The position numbers were made by a program, and so were the translations under genes. The notes beneath the pieces are model-generated. The model was not told the origin of the DNA. It did no database searches and saw only the letters and a list, made by a program, of their open reading frames with translations. A stretch of 5,109 nucleotides of DNA. It comes from Ignavibacteriales bacterium. GTDB taxonomy: Bacteria > Bacteroidota > Ignavibacteria > Ignavibacteriales > Ignavibacteriaceae. Position 1 is the first letter of the stretch; every line of letters starts with the position of its first letter. Positions 1 through 5,109 of the stretch are shown here, piece after piece. The stretch spans positions 1 to 5,109 of the forward strand of contig PLNZ01000196.1 of the NCBI GenBank assembly GCA_003142915.1, written 5' to 3'.

Positions 1-341
1 GTAAATTTTTCCTGAAGCTTTTCTACTTCATCTTTTTGTTCTACCAACCTGGTTTGCAAGTTGTTATAGTTTGACTTCAAAGAAGACAGCTCGGAATTTA
101 ATGCAGAATTCTTTGCCCTCTCAGAAGACAGATCTGCGGATACCTGTCTAAGATTTTCATCCGTATATTTATTCCTCTCCTCTATCCTGCTTTTTTCAAT
201 ATTAAGATTGCCTATTTGACCTTTAAGCTGCTCCAATTCTTCCGGAGAGGTACCTTTAAGGCTTTGTAATTTAGATTTTAATATTAACCAGGCAATTACC
301 GTCCCGATTAAAATTCCGATTATTAGAAATGTTATTTCCAT
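1..341 (-). CDS. rmuC: RmuC-like DNA recombination protein, N-terminal part (cut by the window edge)
   Basis: The first 113 codons of a minus-strand gene are present, starting at ATG 339-341; the rest lies left of base 1. The translation opens with a single hydrophobic segment (about residues 3-21, MEITFLIIGILIGTVIAWLI) followed by a basic turn. From residue 33 to the edge it is a continuous charged, Glu/Lys/Gln/Leu-rich stretch with coiled-coil character (for example LEQLKGQIGNLNIEKSRIEE). An N-terminal membrane anchor plus a long coiled coil is the known N-terminal architecture of RmuC, whose nuclease-like C-terminal domain limits rearrangements at inverted repeats. That diagnostic domain is outside the window, so the name rests on the N-terminal pattern alone. 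Another membrane-anchored coiled-coil protein is possible. No clear Shine-Dalgarno precedes the start (upstream is TTTAAAAT). It lies 107 bp downstream of hutH, behind two hairpins, so it may be transcribed separately. Confidence 0.7.
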   Translation of the reverse strand, partial: MEITFLIIGILIGTVIAWLILKSKLQSLKGTSPEELEQLKGQIGNLNIEKSRIEERNKYTDENLRQVSADLSSERAKNSALNSELSSLKSNYNNLQTRLVEQKDEVEKLQEKF

Positions 342-364
342 ATTTTAAATATTTTTTAAAGTTA

Positions 365-415
365 AACCCAGGAGGCTGACTAAACCTCTGAGGTTGAAGC
401 CAAACCCCGGAGGTT
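365..415. repeat. Three copies of a 13-bp AACCTCTGAGGTT-like repeat
   Basis: Three related 13-mers lie in this gap: AACCCAGGAGGCT (365-377), AACCTCTGAGGTT (383-395) and AACCCCGGAGGTT (403-415), spaced 18 and 20 bp start to start. The middle copy is a perfect odd palindrome and recurs exactly at 3400-3412 in another intergenic gap. The GC-rich cores stand out against the AT-rich flanks. The pattern suggests a small dispersed intergenic repeat family; no function can be read from the sequence. Confidence 0.6.
383..415 (-). terminator. Hairpin built from two 13-bp repeat copies between hutH and rmuC
   Basis: AACCTCTGAGGTT (383-395) and AACCCCGGAGGTT (403-415) can fold together into one 33-nt stem-loop: about 11 Watson-Crick pairs, one wobble and one mismatch, with a 7-nt loop at 396-402. 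It sits between the hutH stop and the rmuC start. No U-tract follows directly on the minus strand, so it may be an mRNA-stabilising or processing hairpin, or simply a repeat, rather than a true intrinsic terminator. Confidence 0.4.
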
Positions 416-435
416 AATTAAATATACAAAGCAAG

Positions 436-454
436 GACTAATGTTAAATTAGTC
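436..454 (-). terminator. Probable terminator hairpin overlapping the hutH stop codon
   Basis: GACTAAT (436-442) and ATTAGTC (448-454) form a perfect 7-bp stem with a 5-nt loop. The stem includes the hutH stop codon (TAA, 449-451). On the minus strand it is followed by the pyrimidine-rich run CTTGCTTTGTATATTT. Position and tail fit an end signal for the hflX-hutH transcript, although the stem is short and AT-rich. Confidence 0.4.
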
Positions 455-2011
455 TAATTTTACAACATTCTCCACTGCCGCTAAGAGGGTATCATTCTTA
501 ATTAATTCTGCAATTTTTTTTACATCGTTATAGAGAAGCCTGTCGCCGTTTAAGGGTTTTACAACTTTTCTTATTTCTATGTAAGCAGCAGAAGTTCCTA
601 TACCGGGCTTTTTAGGTTTTAAAAATTCTATCGCCTGTGCGGCAGTCAGGAACTCAATTGCCAGAACATTTTCCAGGTTATTCATAATCCTGTAACATTT
701 TTGCGCTGCAATAGAGCCCATAGAATTATGGTCTTCCTGGTTAGCAGAAGTTGGTATTGAATCAACACTGGCAGGATGTGACAAGACCTTATTTTCGGAA
801 ACGAGACTTGCGGCAGTATACTGTAAAATCATTAAACCTGAATTCAAGCCGCCGTTATTTGTCAGGAACCGGGGGAGACCACTTAATGCTCCGTTTACCA
901 TTCTCTCAACTCTTCTTTCGGAAACATTTGCAAGTTCGGAAAGAGCTATACACATAAAGTCCATTGCAAGCGCCATAGACTGTCCGTGAAAATTCCCTCC
1001 TTCTATATGCTCTTCCGTTTCCGGGAAAATAATAGGATTATCATTAACAGAGTTTATCTCAATATTGACGCGTGAGCAAATATAATCAATTGCATCCCTT
1101 GATGCGCCGTGAATTTGGGGCACACATCTTATTGAGTAAGCATCCTGCACACGAATATCATTTTTTAAATGAGACTTTCTTATCTGACTGCCCTTAATAA
1201 GAGTTAAAATATTTTTTGCAGTAGTTATTTGTCCCGGGAAAGGGCGCAGCTGATGAAGTCTTGCATCATAAGCTTTATCCGTAGAACGGAGGGCTTCATG
1301 TGTAAGCGAGGCGCTTGTATCGGCAAGCTTTATTAATTTCTTAGCTCTGATTGCAATAAAAGCGGCAAAAGACGTCATCATCTGAGTGCCGTTTATAAGC
1401 GCTAAACCTTCTTTAGCTTCAAGGATAACCGGTTGTAATCCAAATTTTTTAAGACCGGTTTTTGAAGGAATTATTTTAGCGCTTGCAGCATGGTCATCCA
1501 TTATATTTTTAATCAACTGCACTCTGCCGCTGCCAATCATAGCTAATACAAGATGTGACAACTGAACCAGGTCTCCGCTTGATCCAACGGAACCTTGAGA
1601 CGGAACAACCGGGATTATGTTATACCTAATCATTTTTATCAGAAGTTCCAACGTTTTCAGCCTTACCCCGGAATATCCCCTCGCCAGCGCATTAAGACGG
1701 AGAAGCATCATTATCTTCACTATAAACGGGGGCAGATTTTCGCCGCAGCCTACAGCATGGCTAAGGATTAAATTCTTTTGTAATTGTTGAATATTTTCTT
1801 TAGAAATTCTTACGTTGGAAAACTCGCCAAAACCAGTTGTAACCCCGTATATTGATTCATCGCCGTCAACCCATTTTTCTACCAGCGCTCTGGATTTTTT
1901 TATCCGCACAATAGATTCTTTGGAAATAATTATGCCGGGATTTTTATGAAGAAAAAACTCAATTTGATCTAATGTTAATGATTTGCCGTCGATTAGTAAT
2001 TTATCAGCCAT
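449..2011 (-). CDS. hutH: Histidine ammonia-lyase (histidase)
   Basis: A complete 520-residue member of the MIO-dependent aromatic amino acid lyase family, close to the usual ~510 residues. It removes ammonia from L-histidine to give urocanate, the first step of histidine degradation in the cytoplasm. Family landmarks appear in order: YGVTTGFG (Tyr55), NLILSHAVG with the histidase-type Ser84-His85 pair, the MIO loop GSVGSSGDL (144-146), NGTQ (Asn208), VQDAYSIRC (Gln289, Tyr292, Arg295), GGNFHG (Phe341), SGLM (Met394) and SANQEDH (Glu426). By alignment from memory with Pseudomonas putida HutH, Glu426 matches the imidazole-binding Glu414, which favours histidine over tyrosine or phenylalanine. 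The MIO triad is Ser-Ser-Gly instead of the usual Ala-Ser-Gly. The DLVQLSH loop resembles a Flavobacterium tyrosine ammonia-lyase, so other aromatic substrates are not fully excluded. The start overlaps the end of hflX by 8 bp, with no Shine-Dalgarno. No hutU, hutI or hutG is in the window. Confidence 0.93.
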   Translation of the reverse strand: MADKLLIDGKSLTLDQIEFFLHKNPGIIISKESIVRIKKSRALVEKWVDGDESIYGVTTGFGEFSNVRISKENIQQLQKNLILSHAVGCGENLPPFIVKIMMLLRLNALARGYSGVRLKTLELLIKMIRYNIIPVVPSQGSVGSSGDLVQLSHLVLAMIGSGRVQLIKNIMDDHAASAKIIPSKTGLKKFGLQPVILEAKEGLALINGTQMMTSFAAFIAIRAKKLIKLADTSASLTHEALRSTDKAYDARLHQLRPFPGQITTAKNILTLIKGSQIRKSHLKNDIRVQDAYSIRCVPQIHGASRDAIDYICSRVNIEINSVNDNPIIFPETEEHIEGGNFHGQSMALAMDFMCIALSELANVSERRVERMVNGALSGLPRFLTNNGGLNSGLMILQYTAASLVSENKVLSHPASVDSIPTSANQEDHNSMGSIAAQKCYRIMNNLENVLAIEFLTAAQAIEFLKPKKPGIGTSAAYIEIRKVVKPLNGDRLLYNDVKKIAELIKNDTLLAAVENVVKLD

Positions 2012-3266
2012 AAACTATTTTTTTTATTTTATCGGAATTTTCCCTGCTTGCCCTGTATGTTATAAACATAGATTGATTATCATATTTTGTAGAAAGAACT
2101 TTAGCAAGCGAGTGAATAGAGGCGGCTTTTTTTGAGTCGCTCAAATCCAAAGCAATTTTTTCTTCAACAAATGAGGCTTCAAGTTCCTCAATTATTTTTT
2201 CTCTCAAACCTGAAATATTTATTCCTCTTTGCGCCGAAATAATAACGCTTTTGTCATACTTATTACGTATATATTGAATTTTAGTTTTATCGGCGACCAA
2301 ATCAATCTTATTAAAAACCCTGATTATGTTTTTATTATTACACCCCAATTCTTTTAACGTCTGGTCTACGACCATAATATGATCTTCATAATACGGATGC
2401 GAAAAATCGATTACGTGCAGAATAATATCTGCATCACGCACTTCATTTAAAGTACTCTTAAAAGAAGCGACCAGATGATGGGGAAGCTTACGTATAAAGC
2501 CTACAGTATCACTCAGCAGCAACTTTTCGCCGTTATCTATCCCGAAAGCACGTGTAGTGGAATCCAGTGTTGCAAATAATTTATCTTCGGCAAAAACATT
2601 TGAGCTTGTTAATAAGTTAAATAATGTGGATTTACCCGCATTGGTATAACCAACTAAGGAGATCCGTGTGTAGTCTTTTCTTCCCTGGCTTTGAGTTACT
2701 CTTTGTGACTCGATCTTTTCAAGTTTTTCTTTAAGAAGACTAATCCTGTTCCTGATAATACGGCGGTCCGTTTCGATCTGTGTTTCACCGGGTCCTTTTG
2801 TACCAATGCCGCCATACTGCTTTGAAAGATGCGTCCATGCTCTTGTTAACCGTGTAAGCATATACTGATTTTGTGCAAGTTCAACCTGTGTTTTTGCTTC
2901 TTTTGTCTTAGCGCGTGACGCAAATATATCAAGGATAAGCCCGCTGCGGTCAATTATTTTTTTGTCTAGAAGTTTTTCCAGGTTTCTAACCTGAACCGGG
3001 GTAAGATCGTCGTCAAAAATTATAAGGTTAACATCATTAATATCTGCAAGAGACATAAGTTCTTCCGCTTTACCTTTGCCTATATAAAATGCCGGATCGG
3101 CTGCATATTTATCCTGAGTAACTTTCAAAACTGTTTCAGCTCCTGCGGTAACGGCAAGTTCTTCAAGTTCGGTTAAATGCTCTTCAACAACTTCCCTGCT
3201 AAACTCCCTTGTAATAAGCGCAACTAATATTGCCCGTTCGATTGTCTTTCTGGGTATTTCTATCAT
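2004..3266 (-). CDS. hflX: Ribosome-associated GTPase HflX
   Basis: A complete 420-residue HflX, normal length for the family. HflX binds the 50S subunit and in studied bacteria splits stalled or heat-damaged ribosomes; it hydrolyses GTP (and ATP in some species). The N-terminal HflX domain covers about residues 10-190, including YIGKGKAEEL (61-70), the acidic FDDDLTPVQ stretch (84-92) and the family signature GGIGTKGPGETQIETDRR (152-169). A helical linker follows (about 170-195). The G domain has P-loop GYTNAGKS (206-213), switch I threonines (237-238), DTVG (253-256), NKID (319-322) and SAQ (344-346). The C-terminal region (about 365-420) ends in a small domain. All GTP-binding motifs are intact. 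Upstream is a 159-bp gap that may hold its promoter. Downstream its stop is embedded in the hutH start (ATGGCTGA), which suggests translational coupling. Confidence 0.96.
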   Translation of the reverse strand: MIEIPRKTIERAILVALITREFSREVVEEHLTELEELAVTAGAETVLKVTQDKYAADPAFYIGKGKAEELMSLADINDVNLIIFDDDLTPVQVRNLEKLLDKKIIDRSGLILDIFASRAKTKEAKTQVELAQNQYMLTRLTRAWTHLSKQYGGIGTKGPGETQIETDRRIIRNRISLLKEKLEKIESQRVTQSQGRKDYTRISLVGYTNAGKSTLFNLLTSSNVFAEDKLFATLDSTTRAFGIDNGEKLLLSDTVGFIRKLPHHLVASFKSTLNEVRDADIILHVIDFSHPYYEDHIMVVDQTLKELGCNNKNIIRVFNKIDLVADKTKIQYIRNKYDKSVIISAQRGINISGLREKIIEELEASFVEEKIALDLSDSKKAASIHSLAKVLSTKYDNQSMFITYRASRENSDKIKKIVYG

Positions 3267-3288
3267 TCTCTATAAATCTTATTATTAA

Positions 3289-3318
3289 CTTATAATAATT
3301 AATCAAAAACTTAATCAA
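3289..3318 (-). promoter_or_regulatory. Possible promoter for hflX-hutH
   Basis: On the minus strand TTGATT (3318-3313) and TATAAG (3294-3289) are separated by 18 bp, 22 bp upstream of the hflX ATG, a sigma70-like arrangement. An alternative of Bacteroidota type is TTG (3333-3331) with TAAGTTTTTG (3313-3304), close to the TAnnTTTG consensus. Chance matches are common in AT-rich DNA, so this is tentative. Confidence 0.25.
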
Positions 3319-3399
3319 TGTCCACCTGCACAATAATTTCGAGACCTATATCATTTAAAATTAAGTTTTAAAGTTACGCAGTTATTACAAATTTTATTA

Positions 3400-3412
3400 A
3401 ACCTCTGAGGTT
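3400..3412. repeat. Exact copy of the 13-bp AACCTCTGAGGTT repeat, downstream of wzz
   Basis: The sequence is identical to 383-395, and the match extends 2 bp leftwards (TA), giving 15 bp. It lies 13 bp after the wzz stop codon. On the minus strand it can form a 5-bp stem with a CAG loop followed by TAATAAAATTTG, a weak terminator at best. Confidence 0.5.
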
Positions 3413-3425
3413 CAGGAAGGGTTTA

Positions 3426-4496
3426 TTATTGGGATCGTTTTTCTACTAATCTGCCTAGCGGCGGACAGGCAGGTATATTACCACTAAATGCAAAAAATAC
3501 CGCTGAAAATAATATTGATAAAAACAGGACGATAATTAAAGTAATTGCACGCTTTGGGCCGGTTTTTTCAATAGGGTCCTGAGCTAATTCTTTGATATTA
3601 AGTATCGGCGTATTTTTTACTTCGTCTATTTTTACCAGCTCAAGCTGCTTGCTTAATTCGAGATAAACTTCATTCATTATTTCAGCGTTTCTTGTAAGCC
3701 GCCCCTCTTCCAGCGTTAATTCAGGCGATTGTATAATAACCCTGTTCTGTACCTTAAAATACATCAACTTGTTCTCGGCAGTATTTAAGGAATCCTTAAC
3801 CTGCATCAGCCTCTTTTCAATATAATCTCTTTGTTTTGATGCATAGGATATACGTTTAGTTATGATATACATATCAAGAGATTGAGCAATATTGTTCACA
3901 ACATCGGCAGATAACTGCCCCTCGGGCATTGTAACAGTAACCGTTAAAATTTTAGTCATCCTGTCAACATCCGTTATAAGCTGCTTTCCTTTTGTCAGCG
4001 CGGTGTAGACCTTAAGAAACATATCACGTTCCTGCAGATCTATTGGTAAGCTTTTAGCCGGTTTTATTTTAAAATATTGAATAAGATTTACGGAATCGGG
4101 AAATTTTTCGGTTTTGTATTTAGAATATATGGCAGGAGCCAAAACAGCCTCGCTCTTTATAAGGTCCTGATAGATATCGGTAGGCGCCGTTGCGCTTACA
4201 CCCGTAAGGGCGGCAAGACTCCCTAGCCCCCCTAATGATGATGATGATTCTTTACCGCCATAATCAGGCAATATTTCTATAGTACTATCGTAATATGGTT
4301 TTGTAAGAAAAATCAGATAAGCTAAAGTCAGAATCAGGACTATGGCATTAAATATTATAAATTTTTTGCGCGAAGCCCATAAATTTTTCAAATAGGGACG
4401 GACTTTTCCCACCGTTTGCTTGAAACGTTCTTCGAAGGTTAACTCGTCTATGTTTATATCAGAGTTATTTGGGGTATTTTTTTCTATAGTGTTCAT
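3426..4496 (-). CDS. Wzz-family polysaccharide chain-length determinant / export protein
   Basis: A 356-residue inner-membrane protein with polysaccharide co-polymerase architecture. It has a charged cytoplasmic N-terminus (1-45) and transmembrane helix 1 (about 47-65). A periplasmic Wzz domain follows, starting PYYDSTIEILPDYGG. Next come a Ser/Gly/Leu-rich loop (about 83-103), a long helical, coiled-coil-like part (about 215-290) and a proline motif DPIEKTGPKR (307-316) just before transmembrane helix 2 (about 317-337). Such proteins set chain length or assist export of O-antigen, capsule or exopolysaccharide. No C-terminal tyrosine-kinase domain (Walker A or Tyr cluster) is present. The last residues, PACPPLGR (342-349), come from a GC-rich palindromic repeat inserted in frame, followed by LVEKRSQ, so the natural tail may be altered. 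No Shine-Dalgarno is evident; the start is preceded by CAACAAA and a heptamer repeat array. The exact polysaccharide cannot be told from this window. Confidence 0.85.
   Translation of the reverse strand: MNTIEKNTPNNSDINIDELTFEERFKQTVGKVRPYLKNLWASRKKFIIFNAIVLILTLAYLIFLTKPYYDSTIEILPDYGGKESSSSLGGLGSLAALTGVSATAPTDIYQDLIKSEAVLAPAIYSKYKTEKFPDSVNLIQYFKIKPAKSLPIDLQERDMFLKVYTALTKGKQLITDVDRMTKILTVTVTMPEGQLSADVVNNIAQSLDMYIITKRISYASKQRDYIEKRLMQVKDSLNTAENKLMYFKVQNRVIIQSPELTLEEGRLTRNAEIMNEVYLELSKQLELVKIDEVKNTPILNIKELAQDPIEKTGPKRAITLIIVLFLSILFSAVFFAFSGNIPACPPLGRLVEKRSQ
3450..3473. repeat. Short GC-rich palindromic repeat inside the wzz 3' end
   Basis: CTGCCT (3451-3456) and AGGCAG (3467-3472) form a 6-bp inverted repeat around a 10-bp GC-rich centre containing AGCGGCGGA. 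The block is far richer in GC than its surroundings. It spans exactly eight wzz codons (342-349, PACPPLGR), so the frame is kept. This resembles small palindromic elements that insert into genes, as in the Rickettsia RPE family. A nine-base piece, AGCGGCGGA, recurs at 5100-5108. Confidence 0.55.
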
Positions 4497-4502
4497 TTTG
4501 TT

Positions 4503-4710
4503 GAATTATGAATTTTGAATTATGAATTATGAATTAAAAAATCAAATTAGAAAATAAAAGAATTACTGAAAGAATTCTGAATTTTGAGTTACCTAAAGAG
4601 TTTTGAATTATAAATTATGAATTATGAATTACTAAAGAATTAAACTAGAAAATAAGAAAAAGAACAAAGTTCTTTGAATTATAAATTCAGAATTCAGAAT
4701 TCAAAATTCA
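4503..4710. repeat. Degenerate 7-bp (GAATTAT) repeat array in four blocks
   Basis: Heptamers related to GAATTAT occur as tandem blocks: five units at 4503-4537, three at 4572-4592, four at 4605-4632 and five at 4676-4710. The last block is mostly GAATTCA/AAATTCA, the inverted sense. Spacers are A-rich, and two share TAGAAAATAA (4548-4557 and 4646-4655), which suggests a larger unit of about 100 bp was duplicated. An 18-bp perfect inverted repeat joins 4504-4521 and 4698-4715. The array fills nearly the whole gap between the four-helix-bundle gene and wzz. No gene is visible in it. Confidence 0.75.
4659..4675 (-). terminator. Weak terminator-like hairpin after the four-helix-bundle gene
   Basis: AAAGAAC (4659-4665) and GTTCTTT (4669-4675) form a 7-bp stem with a 3-nt loop. 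On the minus strand it is followed by TTCTTATTTTC, a U-rich tail. It lies about 40 bp past the stop of the upstream gene. Only two pairs are G-C, so strength is doubtful. Confidence 0.35.
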
Positions 4711-4713
4711 TAA

Positions 4714-5058
4714 TTAATTATTTTGTGTTGTTTTTACTATTGAGGTCAGAATTTTTATTATTTCTTCAATATCATTAAGATATGATGAATAATCGTATTT
4801 AACAAGCTGACTCTCGTTCAATAATAATAACCAATACTTAGTCTCTCTTGCTTCTTTATTTGCAATCGACATTTTTGAAATGAAGTCCTTCCTGCTTTGC
4901 GCAGAAATCGATTCATTAACATTTGCACCAATGCTTGTGCCGCTTTTCAAAATTTGTTTTGAAACCACATATTCTTTTTCAACGTGTAAATATTTATAAA
5001 GTTCGATTATCTTTAATGCAAATTTAAAGGATTTATCCTTTATTATATTTTCTTCCAT
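4714..5058 (-). CDS. Four-helix-bundle protein of the S23 / 23S rRNA intervening-sequence family
   Basis: A complete 114-residue, mostly helical protein. The family hallmarks are the central SGTSIGANVNES stretch (39-50), then SRKDFISKMSIANKEARETKYWLLLL (55-80, conserved KEA.ET.YWL pattern), and a final amphipathic helix (about 88-110). Relatives are encoded inside 23S rRNA intervening sequences or as free genes in many Bacteroidota, often near polysaccharide loci. The Avd protein of diversity-generating retroelements has the same fold. The biochemical role of the free-standing forms is unknown. Neighbours here are protein genes, not rRNA, and no reverse transcriptase or variable repeat is visible, so it is an orphan copy. 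The ATG at 5056-5058 is the only sensible start, since an in-frame stop lies 27 bp upstream with no start codon between. An AAAGGA sits 15 bp upstream, far for a ribosome site. The stop codon abuts the heptamer array. Confidence 0.88.
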   Translation of the reverse strand: MEENIIKDKSFKFALKIIELYKYLHVEKEYVVSKQILKSGTSIGANVNESISAQSRKDFISKMSIANKEARETKYWLLLLNESQLVKYDYSSYLNDIEEIIKILTSIVKTTQNN

Positions 5059-5109
5059 GTGTATTGCAACTTTTCCTTTGTGTTGTTAATCGGGTAGGAA
5101 GCGGCGGAG
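5059..5109. other. Upstream flank of the four-helix-bundle gene
   Basis: These 51 bp hold no recognisable promoter. The outermost bases (5091-5108) form a GC-rich patch, CGGGTAGGAAGCGGCGGA, unlike the AT-rich surroundings, and share AGCGGCGGA with the repeat in the wzz 3' end. It may be the edge of another repeat copy or of the next gene; the window ends before this can be decided. Confidence 0.3.

Larger units (their letters stand above)
3267..3425. other. Intergenic gap between wzz and hflX
   Basis: This 159-bp gap has no credible gene. It contains the palindrome AACCTCTGAGGTT, an AT-rich dyad (TTTAAAA and TTTTAAA arms, about 3354-3372), and a patch of less AT-rich sequence at 3316-3350. 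On the minus strand that patch reads as a short open stretch ending IIVQVDID-stop, without a start codon. Only the palindrome and the possible promoter can be argued for. Confidence 0.5.

Noticed and set aside
751..957. 68-codon open frame on the plus strand
   Set aside because: It lies wholly antisense within hutH, whose conserved protein sequence explains the region. The predicted peptide shows no family features.
449..2011. Tyrosine or phenylalanine ammonia-lyase identity
   Set aside because: The NQEDH motif with Glu426 is histidase-like, whereas the Flavobacterium tyrosine lyase has NQD at that place. The Ser-His pair alone is not decisive.
3318..3371. Plus-strand mini-ORF of 17 codons starting MSTCTIISRP
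   Set aside because: It is very short, has no ribosome site or known motif, and is expected by chance in such a gap.
4503..4715. CRISPR array
   Set aside because: The repeated units are only 7 bp and tandem, the spacers are A-rich and similar to each other, and no cas gene is present.
4714..5109. Diversity-generating retroelement suggested by the Avd-like fold
   Set aside because: No reverse transcriptase, template repeat or variable repeat is visible. The protein fits the general S23 four-helix-bundle family.

Overview
The window is AT-rich bacterial DNA. All five protein genes lie on the minus strand, so they read right to left: an S23/IVP-type four-helix-bundle gene (4714-5058), a Wzz-type polysaccharide chain-length/export protein (3426-4496), the GTPase HflX (2004-3266), histidine ammonia-lyase HutH (449-2011), and the first 113 codons of an RmuC-like protein that runs off the left edge (1-341). 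No rRNA, tRNA, CRISPR array, transposase or phage gene was seen.

Strong Shine-Dalgarno sequences are missing at most starts and the base composition is low in GC. The HutH active-site loop has the DLVQLSH form that I also recall from a Flavobacterium tyrosine ammonia-lyase. An orphan four-helix-bundle gene sits next to a polysaccharide gene. Together these suggest the Bacteroidota/Ignavibacteriota/Chlorobiota assemblage, probably an uncultured or environmental lineage. This placement is inference, not proof.

Layout. The right part (3426-5109) looks like the downstream end of a surface-polysaccharide locus: wzz, with the small helical-bundle gene upstream. The 217-bp gap between them (4497-4713) is filled with about 17 heptamers related to GAATTAT, in four blocks separated by A-rich spacers. 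The wzz gene appears to carry a short GC-rich palindromic repeat read in frame at its C-terminus. A 159-bp gap (3267-3425) with a short palindrome and possible promoter elements separates wzz from hflX. hflX and hutH overlap by 8 bp (ATGGCTGA) and are almost certainly co-transcribed and translationally coupled, although their functions (ribosome rescue and histidine catabolism) are unrelated. A hairpin overlapping the hutH stop codon, and a second hairpin built from two copies of a 13-bp AACCTCTGAGGTT-like repeat, separate hutH from rmuC. An exact copy of that 13-mer recurs in the wzz-hflX gap.

No clearly new multi-gene system is visible. The points most worth a second look are the heptamer array beside the four-helix-bundle gene, the palindromic repeat inside the wzz reading frame, the dispersed 13-mer family at gene ends, and the Ser-Ser-Gly version of the MIO triad in an otherwise canonical HutH.
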